The notes under the pieces are model-generated. The model ran no database searches and was not told the origin of the DNA. It saw only the letters and a list, made by a program, of their open reading frames with translations. A stretch of 47,448 bases of DNA, taken from contig RHPI01003533.1 of the NCBI GenBank assembly GCA_009103225.1, positions 223,950 through 271,397 on the forward strand, given 5' to 3'. Below, piece after piece: positions 32,227 through 42,385 of the stretch. Source of the stretch: Chlorokybus atmophyticus. Its lineage: Eukaryota > Streptophyta > Chlorokybophyceae > Chlorokybales > Chlorokybaceae. The stretch's first letter is position 1; every line of letters starts with the position of its first letter. Both the position numbers and the translations under genes were made by a program.

Positions 32227-32907
32227 GCTGCAACAATAAGCCTTATTGAGTCCTTTTTTAAGGCTTAATTGATGACTTTTGGCTATGCAGTTAGCTGTGC
32301 AGTCAGTCTCTGCTATTGATGCCACTGGAGCAACTCTTGACTGTGACAACTGACTGGGTATGGCACACCTGCGGCATCCTCAGTGCCCGCCCTGCCTACC
32401 CACGTCCCCAGTCACATTATGCCGCCTCAGCAACGTCGCACACACACCTTAACACTGACAAGCCTGGCTTGGCAATGACTGCCAGTCACTGCCACACTGC
32501 AGTGCAACCAGCATACCTGCAGGCTGCAGCTGCTGCTGCGAGCCGCTGCCGGCAGAGGGCGTGATGATGGCAATGGCAGGGCGTGCTGCCACAGCCCGCG
32601 CATGTCTCCACTGACGTCGCCGCCGTCGTACCTCGGCTGCCGCTCCCGCCGCTGCCGCCGCCGCTGACCAGTGCTGCTGCACTGGCAACCTCAAAAAGGC
32701 TGCAGTTGGCCTTTTCAAGCCGCCGACCGGTGTTGGCCGATTGCGGCCTTCTTTTACAATTGTTTTTTGGGGTTTTTCGGCCTCAAATTCGGCCTTTCCT
32801 CAATTTGCCAGCCGCGAGTCTCAGGGCCGTCGATCTTATCCGACGGTCACCATGAGTTCGCGCGGCTTGCGAATCATGGCGCCGCGGAAGGCCCTTCCTG
32901 GGCCTTT
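32227..32907 (-). other. Spacer between integrase and the extra ORF
   Basis: No open frame of note on the minus strand. It has GCAGCAGCTG-like and CCGCCGCTG tracts. A splice acceptor or internal promoter for the extra ORF would have to lie here, but I cannot single one out. Confidence 0.4.
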
Positions 32908-35900
32908 CTAGGCCCTGTTTGCAGCGTCAGCTGCGCCTCTAACCTTGAAGGGGGTAATTCTCTCCACATTCACTGTTTCTTGCTTCAAACAAGCTATGTG
33001 CTCAACCAAGATAGTTGTTTTGGCCGTGTTGCATATCTCTTTGATCACATAACCTCCTTTCCAATTGCCAGCAGCCCCTGCTGCTCTGGGACCGGTTCTC
33101 AGCATCACAGTTTGCCCAACCTGCAACCACGCTAGTTGAGTTGGGTCAAGTGGTTGCTTCCTTGTTGCAAAGTCCTCAATCTGCTTCTGCTGAGCTTGCT
33201 CAATATTCACCAGAGCTCGATCATAAAGCCTGCTCACAGACTCTTGGCGTTTCAGCAGCAATGCAGCTAAGTCCGCCTCTCCCATTGTGGCATAATCCAA
33301 CTCCTCTATCTCTGAGTTGCTGACCACATTATCAAGCTGAAGCTTGGGGTCTCTGTGATACACCATCTTAAACGGTGTCACGCGAGTGCTGCGTTGCTTG
33401 GTTACACGGTAGGTGAACAGCACTTGTTGCAAATTCTGCTCCCACCGGTCTCCCACCATGCTTTTGAACAATGCCAACTTCACTGTCCCATTTATTCTCT
33501 CAACCAACCCATTTGTTTGCGGGTGGTAAGCGTCTGAGTTGACGTTCTCAACATTGTAGCGTGACAGCAAGTCTTGCACTTCACTGTTGAGAAACTCTTT
33601 CCCATTGTCACTCTGAATGATAGCGGGAACACCATGACGGCAGATGATGTCCTCAAGCAGAAACTGGCGCACATGAATGCCCTCTTTTGAAGGAATTGCC
33701 TTTGCCTCGACCCATTTAATGAGGTAATCAATGGCCATGACAATGTACTTGTTGCCCTTTACTGTCTCAGGCAGTGGTCCAATCAAATCAATTCCCACTC
33801 CGTGAAAGGCTTCACCAGTCACTTTGATTGGATGCAAGGGAGCAGGCTCACGGGATGTACGCCGGTGCTCTTGGCAACTCATGCAAGAGTTCACATACTC
33901 TGTCACTTCCTGAGTCATCCCATACCAGAAGAATCGAGGGCGCAACATTTCAAGCACCTTGCCAGCACTTGGGTGATGCATGTTGTCGTGATGCATCTGG
34001 ATGATACCACGCCTCAGACTCTTAGGTGGAACTCTGCGAGTCACCATCTGTGGCCGATCATCCTTATCATAAGTGCTTCTCCCCTTCTTGTTGCCAGGCC
34101 TGGTCCAGACCTCACTGCCTTTCATTGCAAAGCCTTTGGCTCGCTTGCGTACTCGCCTCCTTTCTTGCTTTGACAGTGCTTTGATGCTGGATGGTTCCTT
34201 CAAGTATGTGAGCAACACCTGATCATCCATCACATCTTTTATGGGCTTGCCAGCTGAAAGTTTTGATGGGGGTAAAGTTTGCGCTTCAACTGGAGCCTCC
34301 ACTATGTCCTCCCCTTCACCATCGCTCACCTGAGCCACAAGGCTTGGCATAGTGTCTGATTCAGCAACGTCTTCCCCCTCAGTGCATGTCTCAAGTGCCT
34401 CCTCTTGTGCCTTATTGCCGAGGTCAAGCTCATCAGAAGACATCCCCCCCACACGCACTACCTCTTCTTCAGCAGTGTATAAGTCTGGAGGATTGCGGCT
34501 CAGCGCATCCACATGGTCGTGGTTCTTGCCAGGCTCATACTCCACCACAAAGTCATACTCCAGCAGCTTGAGTGACCATCTGGTGAGCTTGCCCGTAGGA
34601 TCAACCGTATTCATCAACCATTTCAGAGGGCGATAATCCGTCACCACCGTGAAGGTTGTACCATGCAGGTAGTGCCTTCACATCTCCACACTCCACACGG
34701 TAGCGAGGCACTCTTTTTCAGTTACACTGTAGTTTCGCTCAGCCTTGTTGAGCATCCGGCTGGCATAAGCTACAACATACTCTTGGTTGTCCACACGCTG
34801 TGACAATATAGCTCCCAAGGCATAGTCTGAGGCATCCGTCATCACCACAAAAGGCATATCCAGATCTGGCCTCCTCAACACTGGAGCAGTGGTCAACGCG
34901 TGTTTCAGCTCATCAAACACTTGCTGCTGCTCTCCCCCCCACACAAATGGCACCACACTGGACGTCAACTCAGTGAGTAGTTGTGCTTTCTTGCTGAAGT
35001 TCTCCACAAACCTTCTGTAGTATGAAGCTAACCCCAAGAATGAGCGCACACGTGTTTGTGTAGTTAGCACAGAGCACTCATGTAATGCCTTCAGCTTGCT
35101 GGCTTGTGGTTTCACCCCATTCTCCATTAGGTCATGTCCCAACATGTCAACCTCATACATGCCAAACTTGCACTTCTCGAGTTCCGCCACAAGCTGTGCG
35201 TCACGCAGGGCTTGCATCACCAAGTTCAAATGCTGAATGTGTTCTTCAAAGGTGTTGGAGTACACAATGATGTCGTCAAAGAACACCAGCACGAACTTGT
35301 TGCTGTACTTTTTCAACACTGGCGTCATCAGCCTTTGGAACGTCGCTGGTGCATTGGTGAGACCGAAGGGCATGGTGTTAAATTCATACAAGCCTGTCTT
35401 GGTAACAAAAGCTGTCTTCTCACGGTCATGAGGCTCCACCCACACCTGATGGTAAGCAGACAGCAAGTCCAACTTGCTGAAGTACTTGGCTTTGCCCACA
35501 CTGTCCAAAATGTCGTCACACCTTGGCACAGGAAACCTGTCTTTCTTTGTGACCTCATTCAGCTTGCGGTAGTCTATGCAAAGCCGCCAGCCGCGGCCGT
35601 TAGGCTTGGGCACCATCACAATCGGTGAAGACCATGGGCTTGATGAGGGACTCACAATGCCAGCCTGCAGCATGTGTGTTCAACTTCTTCTTCAATCTGC
35701 TGATCCTCAGCACGTGAAGTGCGGTATGGCTTTTGCACAATGGGGCGAGCATCTTCAGTGTCAATCGCATGTGTCACCATGTTAGTGCCAGGCACTCTCT
35801 CTCCCAACACAAACTCTTGCTTGGTAGCAAAGAGATCATCAAACTTGCTCAGCAACTCCACCACCTCCTCCCTTTCTGAGTGTGCTAACTCAGAGTTGAT

Positions 35901-36842
35901 GGGAAGCTGATGCACTGTCATAATCTTTTCAGCTTGCTTGACCTCTATGCCTGGGGAAGATGTGAAGGACATTGTGACACCCGCTCTAAGCTCTCCGTCA
36001 AAGGTGAGCTGCCTGCTGGAGAATGAGAGATTTGCACCAGCTCGAGCTAGCCAGTCCGTGCCAACCAGCAGGTCATCCATTGTTGAGGGGCTGACGTTTA
36101 CGCGTACGGCATGCGTAATATCACCAATGGTAATGGGGAGCTCCTCAAGCACTCCCAAAAAGGCGCACTTGTTACCATTGGCAACTCTCATGACTCGGCG
36201 GGTGGGTTGCATTGAACTTTGCAAGCCTAACGCTTCCATCAAGGTTATTCCCATCACAGTGCATGATGCACCTGAGTCAATCACAGCCTCCACCTCCCGA
36301 CCCATGATGGTTACTGTAGCATAGGTGGCAGTATGCTCAGTAGACTCAGTCATGTGCACCACTTGAGTGTCGCTCTTCTCAAGCTTTCTGAGGTAGGTAG
36401 TCAATTGCTGTCTGTGTTGAGGACTCACTTTCAACAGTTGCTTGATAGAGATCTTGGCAGTGACGTAGTCTAATTGCTCCAGCACATCATAGTTCTCTCC
36501 CTTTGCCACCTCATGTGAAGTGTGCATCTTCACAGGCTTGGTCCACACAGCTGTCACCTCTTCAGTCTCAGGCAGGTGTGGTGCAGATGCGCATGCTGCC
36601 GCAGCAGTGCTGCAGGAGGGCACATCCGATGCAGCTGGAATAAGCATGGTTGGCTTGTCATGCTTAACCTCATCCTCACTGTCACTCATTGCCACCACCA
36701 TAGACACTTTGGAGGTTGACCCCACCACGTTGCTTGGTGTTGCCATTTGCTCCTTGACCTTGGCTGCTGCCCATTTGGGCCACATGGGCTTGATGTGACC
36801 TGTCTCGTGACAATAATAGCACTGCCTGGTGTCTGGTCTCAC
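32908..36842 (-). pseudogene. pol: Pol of the second element, broken
   Basis: On the minus strand the frame from 36842 carries a CCHC-like knuckle whose last Cys is Trp (CYYCHETGHIKPMW), then protease with VIDSGASC and DLLVGTDWLARAGANL. A frameshift in CACACA at 35671-35680 separates it from the RT (35673-34678: FPVPRCDDILDSV, FGLTNAPATFQ, catalytic FFDD). TGA at 34678-34680 lies where RNase H has a conserved Trp. The frame then continues through RNase H, a long Glu/Asp-rich linker, integrase HHCC (HHDNMHHPSAGK, CMSC) and the DDE core (GIDLIGPL, IQSDNGKEF, NGLVERING) to a stop at 32908. No chromodomain follows. Confidence 0.88.
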
Positions 36843-37543
36843 TCCTCCCTTCCTGCATAGGCGTTGCCTTGCTGATAAGCTTGAGGCTGTGTCTTTGTCA
36901 CCACCTCTGCTAGATGTACCTTTTGTTCAGTCAATTGTTTCATCATAGCATCCATTTTCTTCTGCAAGTCTGCTAATGCACTTGCCTCCTTTGCCAAGAC
37001 TTGCTCTTTGCCAACTTGCGCTGCCTGCATAATGCCCTCAAAAACTACAGCATCATTGATGGCTTGCTCCAATTCCTCAGGCCTTCTGTTAATAACCTTC
37101 TCACGCAAGTCTGGCCTCAAGCCTTGTATAAAGCGCGTCTTCTTCCAAGGGTTTGAAAACTCTCCCCCCAAGCGATCCATGAGCTTCTTCAGGTGGTCTG
37201 CGTACGTGCGCACGCTCTCGTTGACCCCTTGCTTCTTGTCATGCAACTCATTCATGTAGATGCTTGGGTCCCCCACATCAAAGCGTTCTTTCATGGCCAC
37301 TTTCAGTCCTGCCCAGGTGCTGAACTCACGAGTCAGGTACCAAGTCTGTGCCTCATCCCTCAGGTGTGTGGCTGCCAGCTTGTACGTGATCTCCTCATTC
37401 CAGTTATAGGCATTAGCCATCATGTCTACATGCCTCAGCCATGCTATAACATCCTCCTTCAGCTGACCATGAAATGTACTGAGCTTTGGTGAAGGCAGCA
37501 CCACCCTAGGTACAGCAGAAGTAATCTCTGTCACTGCTGCCAT
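36839..37543 (-). CDS. gag: Gag of the second element (lacking the zinc knuckle)
   Basis: It is 234 residues from ATG 37543 to TGA 36839-36841. The frame is open further upstream to 37681 without an ATG. The gag domain is clear: LSTFHGQLKEDVIAWLRHVD, LAATHLRDEAQTWYL, then DLREKVINRRPEELEQAIND. The C-terminal part is a Lys/Gln-rich helix. The zinc knuckle expected at the C-terminus is in the overlapping -1 frame, at the start of the pol segment, so either a -1 shift or a mutation separates them. Confidence 0.85.
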   Translation of the reverse strand: MAAVTEITSAVPRVVLPSPKLSTFHGQLKEDVIAWLRHVDMMANAYNWNEEITYKLAATHLRDEAQTWYLTREFSTWAGLKVAMKERFDVGDPSIYMNELHDKKQGVNESVRTYADHLKKLMDRLGGEFSNPWKKTRFIQGLRPDLREKVINRRPEELEQAINDAVVFEGIMQAAQVGKEQVLAKEASALADLQKKMDAMMKQLTEQKVHLAEVVTKTQPQAYQQGNAYAGREE

Positions 37544-37681
37544 GGTGTTTTTCTGTTGCTTTTTTCTTTTCGTAGGTTCCACCCCCTCACTCAGGCTTAG
37601 CTGAGGGTTTTGTTGTAACCCCTTCCTGGTAAGTGGGCGGTCCTCAATTTTTGTTGGGTGATGTTTTGTTGGCAGGCCCAA

Positions 37682-38219
37682 AGGAATTAATCAATAAAAT
37701 TGTAGAGTATTGCTGGCACAACCTGCAAATACCCCCTCTCCCTCAACGTGAGGTGGAGTAATTTTACATGATTAAAACCCCCCCACAGGAGTGTTTTGGT
37801 TGGTAATTTTCTGTTTTTCTTGCTGCAATTTTGGCTAAGTCCTTGGTGTCTCACAAGGGTGAGTTGGGCTGGAGCACCGTCCTTCGTCGTCACGCCCGGC
37901 AGCGCGTCGTCACACTTGCCGTCACACTTGCCGTCACTCTTGCCGCCCCACGCCCTGCCACCCGCTGTTCCTTAATCCACTTAATACTCCAGAGTTAAGG
38001 TCGCGTCCTCAACTCAATTAAGTGATTACGAACGGCCCTGCAGTGCTGTTCGCGGCTACTGCCGTAGGTGTAACACCTACGTCCCTTTGGCAGTGCTACG
38101 CAACCCTATTTGGCGGTCGTAGGTTTCACACCTACATCGGCGGTCGTAGGTTTTATACCTAGTGGTGTCCGGTACCCCACAAATGGCTTATTATCACCGG
38201 CCTAACTGGCCCAATGACC
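37682..38219 (-). other. 5' leader of the second element
   Basis: Non-coding on the minus strand, between primer site and gag. It contains three similar short hairpins near 38062-38162 (GTAGGTGTAACACCTAC and two variants). Confidence 0.6.
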
Positions 38220-38231
38220 GCTCCGATACCA
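38220..38231 (-). promoter_or_regulatory. Primer binding site of the second element
   Basis: On the minus strand TGGTATCGGAGC, identical in all 12 bases to the site at 23691-23702. It directly follows the 5' LTR. Confidence 0.85.
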
Positions 38232-38851
38232 AAAGAAGCCGGTGGATGACCGGTAGTGGCGCAGTCACCATCGTCATTCACGTGGCCTGTGCGCCGAACG
38301 TATTAGCACACACAGCTCATGCCCACCCGGGGAGGCAATGAGCAAAATTCATTGTGAAATTGTGACATTCACATAAGCACGCCATGCATCATTCACTCAA
38401 GTTTCAGAAGTCATTCTTGTATCAAAGATGCTTGAAGACAAGGCGGCTCCCGGGTTGCCTACAAGTGAGCCGCTGAACTACTTTTATACCCTTGTCACTG
38501 GTCTTATCCAACTAGGCATGCAATAACAAATAAGCTTATTAACCACTGTTTGATTAATAATGCAACTATTATATGTCGGCATAGCCACACTAGGGCATCT
38601 TCCCTAGCTATTTACAGCCATTTCCTGCAGTAAGACCCGTGGCTAACTGCCTTATTATGCGATCACATGGTTAATTAAATAACCAACATTATTTTAACTA
38701 CATCAACACCTACTGGCCGTTGATGCAGCACCTCCTCGCCGTCTTCATCGCACGGTCGTCACGCTCCGCGCACGGTCTTCATCGTTGTGTCGTGATTGGA
38801 CCACGCGGCCTGGTCGCTGTCTCGCTGCCGGGCACCCGTCTAGTACCCACA
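38232..38851 (-). repeat. 5' LTR of the second element (620 bp)
   Basis: Aligns with 29476-30097. The outer end is TGTGGGTACT on the minus strand. The inner end reads GGCTTCTTT before the primer site, where the 3' LTR has GGCTTCTCACA. Confidence 0.9.
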
Positions 38852-38855
38852 ACCA
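38852..38855 (+). repeat. Target site duplication of the second element, right copy (ACCA)
   Basis: Matches 29472-29475. Confidence 0.7.
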
Positions 38856-38995
38856 CTCCCCACCGGCGCGATAAGTGGCCTCCTATCCATTGCGCGCCAG
38901 GATAGCGCGATGGATAGGAGGGTCAGATAGATGAGGACTATCCTAGAAAAGATAAATCATTTCTAGGATAGTTGGAGCGGTGGGATAGGAGTTGA
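38856..38995. repeat. MITE-like palindromic block
   Basis: CTCCCCACCG at the left and CGGTGGG near 38975 form short outer inverted repeats. Inside, CCTCCTATCCATTGCGCG pairs with CGCGATGGATAGGAGG, and ACTATCCTAGAAA pairs with TTTCTAGGATAGT. It has no coding capacity. It resembles a small non-autonomous DNA transposon, adjacent to the second element. Confidence 0.55.
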
Positions 38996-39317
38996 TTGCG
39001 CCCCAACACTTGACGCGTGTGCTTCTGACAGTAGGAATTGTGGTTGGCGGGAATTACAAAATAGGGTTAGGGAGATTTCAGCAGCATTGGTGGCAGAGGC
39101 AGCAGGGGCGGCGGCAGCGGCGGTGGGGGAGGTGGCGGGCGCACGCGGTGCTGGGTGGTTGATTAGGGCGTTGCATTGCAAGTGGCGTTAAATTGTTGCC
39201 GCTTATGGCCGGCTGCAATTGGCTGCGCCGAGCTGATGGTAGTGTGTTCGATCGCTACCAGGACAATCAGTACGTCACAGGTGTGTTCCGGACCAAAACC
39301 ATGCAATGGGTGTTTAT

Positions 39318-39530
39318 GGTTGTGGTTGTGTTGTTGTTGTTGTTGTTGTTGTTGTTGTCGTTTTTGTTGTTGTTGAGGAGGAGGAGGAGAAAGAGGGGGA
39401 GGAAGTGGAGAGGGACGAGGACTTGACGTGCTGTCAATCATGCTTATTGTAGTTGCATTCTTGTTGTTGTTGTTGAGGAGGAGGAGGAGGAGGTGGAGAG
39501 GGGTTGAGGAGGAGGAGGAGGAGGAAAGTA
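39318..39530 (+). repeat. Duplicated (TTG)n-(GAG)n compound microsatellite
   Basis: TTGTTGTTG runs followed by GAGGAGGAG runs and GTGGAGAGG occur twice (about 39328-39420 and 39460-39530). Poly-Leu and poly-Glu/Arg frames here are artefacts of the repeat. Confidence 0.75.
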
Positions 39531-40220
39531 GATTGTGCAGTCAGTGCTGCTATGATTTTGTGTGTATGCGCATGGAGTGGATTGTACTGTCATTCATGTT
39601 GTGTTTGTGTGTGGGGGTGCAGAGCTGCAGGAGGAGGAGGAGCGGCGTCAGGCACAGGCAACCAAGTCTCACACCCTTGCATTTAATACGTGTGGCCCAT
39701 ACAATGGAGTCCTTGTGCCTGCTGGCTATGACAGTCAGCCGGCATGGGATGAATTGCAGAGCTAATCTCAGCAACGTCAACAGGTTGCTGTATTATCATG
39801 TTGCAATATTGTCATGTGTTGTGTTCGGTTTATGAGGTCTATGCATGCATGTGCAACTTGGACGTGCAACTGAGTATGCATCTTGTTCATGGGATCAATC
39901 GCAGAGCCAACCTTACAAGCAATGCCTGGGCAGGTGGGCAACTGTCAGTGCTTGCAGTTTTGCTGTGCTGTTACGTGCTTTCATACTTGTAGTTTGATTT
40001 GTATTGGTTCTCAAGCAACTTGATCAGGATGGGCCATTGGGGAGACCATCTACCTCCCATACATGCATGCAGCAACTAGCGCCTCCTGCTGGTCGGCCCT
40101 TCATGCATCCCTACATAAACAAGCACACGCCAATGCCAGCCACACCTGGCGCTGGGCATCAGCCAGCATTTCTTCCTCCTGCACACACGCCACACCCATT
40201 TTAGGTGACGATAAGCAACC

Positions 40221-40222
40221 TA

Positions 40223-40258
<36 letters not shown>
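40221..40258. repeat. (CT)n microsatellite
   Basis: About 19 CT dinucleotides with one TT interruption. Confidence 0.85.
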
Positions 40259-40708
40259 TCTGAAACATTGCTGCATGTAGAACTGCTCGGGAGTGCCACC
40301 CACACACCCCAGCGACCCGCGTGGTGCACACCCGTCCTTCAGCAACGCACACACGCCAGCTCAAGTCGTGAGTGCTATACATCCTGCACATTACCTCAAC
40401 CACAATTGCTGATGCTGCCATGCGTGCAACTGCTTATGATGGCATCTGCTCTTGCACCTGTTGAATTGTTAATGTGTTGAGCGGGTACACTGGTGTACAG
40501 TCGGCACCATCCCACGACACCCAAGCTTCACATGGTGCGGAAGGCTTGAACAAAGACGACTCGACACAGCACCTCGACATGCAACCCAACGCCCATGATG
40601 TTGGCAATGAACAGGCAGACACAGGGGTGAGTTAGTAGCATGACACCATTGCTTGCTGTAAAGTGCTGCAGCTGGACATGATTGATTAATGCATGGGGCG
40701 CAGCAGAC

Positions 40709-41071
40709 TCAAGGCGATCCTGCTGGCAAGAAGCGAAAAGCAACAGCAAAGCGCATCAAAGACGGTGTTGGACATGTCGCAAAGCAAATAAAAACCCGGG
40801 CACGAGAAATGCGAACAGCCTCCACCCATCTAGGTCCAGTCAAATACTGAGCATGACGATCCCACCACACTTCATCACGGAAATATTTCCACACTCGTCC
40901 GGTGAGGAGCATCCCAGACTCTGTGAGCAGCTGGCCAAGCATGGCTAAAAGCTGAGTAGATGGGTATGTTGCCAGAGGTCTTTGCGAGAGCGGTGATGGT
41001 GCATGAGCCATCTCCAGCAACATGTCCTCTTCATCATATATCTGAGCCAGCTGCAACCGAGTATCTTCCAT
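40709..41071 (-). CDS. Small ORF, weakly PIF/Harbinger transposase-like
   Basis: It has a true ATG (41071) and 120 residues. The middle reads VWWDRHAQYLTGPRWVEAVRISRARVF, which recalls the WW...F-R-(M/I)-S-R-x-x-F pattern near the N-terminus of PIF/Harbinger transposases. The end, MRFAVAFRFLPAG, could match their next conserved segment with a deletion between. The rest is not conserved that I can see, so it is likely a decayed fragment or a chance frame. No terminal inverted repeats were found. Confidence 0.3.
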   Translation of the reverse strand: MEDTRLQLAQIYDEEDMLLEMAHAPSPLSQRPLATYPSTQLLAMLGQLLTESGMLLTGRVWKYFRDEVWWDRHAQYLTGPRWVEAVRISRARVFICFATCPTPSLMRFAVAFRFLPAGSP

Positions 41072-41669
41072 TTACACGTCCATAAAGCCAATCGAGACCA
41101 CTTGTTGCTGCACATTCAGCAACCACATGACGATGATGACGCTTATTGCAGTGGCGTCATCCATTGTCTGTGCAATTGGGTCTGCACAGGCATGCACAGC
41201 TTGTTGGAATTGCGAGCAGCATGTCAACCTCATCACATATATACACACGGTTGTGTTACAATGTGCTTGCATGATGTTTGGCATGCTGTGAGTGATGTCA
41301 TGCATGTCTACAACTACTGGCAGCATATCCTGTCATCACACAAGCATCACTGCTACTTCAACTGCCAGTCATAGAGCAAAGAAACACAACTTGTAAAAGG
41401 ATTTCAAGTATTATGCCTAGCAACATTCAGAGTCAATGCTAACTTAGGTATCAAGTATCACCCACTTACATGCTAGCTAGCCTGTCCTCACAATTTAATT
41501 TGCACGCCTGACGCTGCATTACAATCCATGCTTCACCGCTCTGGTACTGGCCGACGCAGACCTGCCACAAGCTGAAGGTCAGATCTTGATTTGTGTGCCG
41601 CTCACATGTATGCCGACACACACTCCCATATAGACACCCACCAACGCAGACGCACTGACTGACTAGCAA

Positions 41670-41720
41670 CCCACCCACCCACCCACCCACCCACCCACCC
41701 ACACACCCACACACACACTG
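41670..41720. repeat. (CCCA)n microsatellite
   Basis: Repeated ACCC units are followed by CACACACAC. It lies in a broader C/A-rich strand-biased stretch (41590-41900). Confidence 0.75.
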
Positions 41721-42182
41721 ATGCACTGACGAACGCACTGTCTGACGCGAACACGACTTACTCCAACTACCCCACCTCATGCACAGACACACGAGCCACA
41801 CACGCACACACCAAAGCACCGACTGCCTGACTGACGAGCTGCAGTGCCAGCGCCTCGCCCACCCCCCAACCCCACCCCACACATACCCACGCACACAAAC
41901 GTTTGCACACCGCACTGAATGATACGCATTCATACGACTCACCCGTATGCCTATTGTGCTGCTGTGCTGCCAACCGCCGCCAACCACAACACGCCTGTTG
42001 CCGCCGCCCAAGACGCCAACGCCACCACCACCACCAGAGCAGCGCTAGCGCCAGCGCCACCACCACCACCAGAGCAGGGCGTCACAATGGCGGCAAATCA
42101 CGCCCTCGTCACTCGAGGGCTCCCGCTGCTAGCAAAACCCTAATCCGCTAGTAGTCGGTGTAGACTATACACCGAGGCTCGC

Positions 42183-42235
42183 AATAGGATGTGATAAATG
42201 AGCTGTTTTTCGAACGATTTATGTTCTATCCTATT
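42183..42235. repeat. Imperfect palindrome
   Basis: AATAGGAT pairs with ATCCTATT and, inside it, ATAAAT with ATTTAT, around a T-rich centre. The AGGATAG-type words recall the block at 38856. Confidence 0.5.
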
Positions 42236-42325
42236 CGACTGCTATTTGTCCGGTAGGGAGAGCCTCTTAATGCTTGGTTAGGCAGGGACGTTAACATATA
42301 TCTGTATGCCTCTTGTGTCCGTTTT

Positions 42326-42385
42326 ATTGCGTAAGAGCAAGGCGGCACTCAGAGTGCCGTTTACGCAGTAAGGCCCTCACTCATT
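42326..42385 (+). repeat. 60 bp palindromic repeat, copy 2
   Basis: Second copy of 20308-20367 (54 of 60 identical). Its stem is extended (CGGCACTC/GAGTGCCG) and the outer arms TGCGTAA/TTACGCA pair perfectly. Confidence 0.75.

Larger units (their letters stand above)
29476..38851 (-). mobile_element. Full-length Ty3/gypsy element with an extra ORF, 9.38 kb
   Basis: LTRs lie at 29476-30097 (3' LTR) and 38232-38851 (5' LTR), about 1.5% different, with a 4-5 bp target duplication. Reading the minus strand: primer site (38231-38220), ~680 bp leader, gag (37543-36839), protease-RT-RNase H-integrase (36842-32908), a ~680 bp spacer, an extra ORF of roughly 700 codons with several breaks (32226-30025), then a polypurine tract. 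There is no chromodomain. Pol is broken by a frameshift in a CA repeat (35671-35680) and a TGA at 34678-34680. The element is about 50% longer than the 23 kb one, mostly because of the extra ORF. Confidence 0.92.

Noticed and set aside
39428-39835. Poly-Leu/Arg/Glu protein
   Set aside because: It arises from the TTG and GAG microsatellite.
41466-42069. Long minus-strand Trp/Gly/Val frames
   Set aside because: They are produced by the (CCCA)n and CACA microsatellites.
42126-42145. Telomere or telo-box sites (AAACCCTAA-like at 19606 and 42134)
   Set aside because: Single copies only; no tandem telomeric repeat, and such short matches are common by chance.
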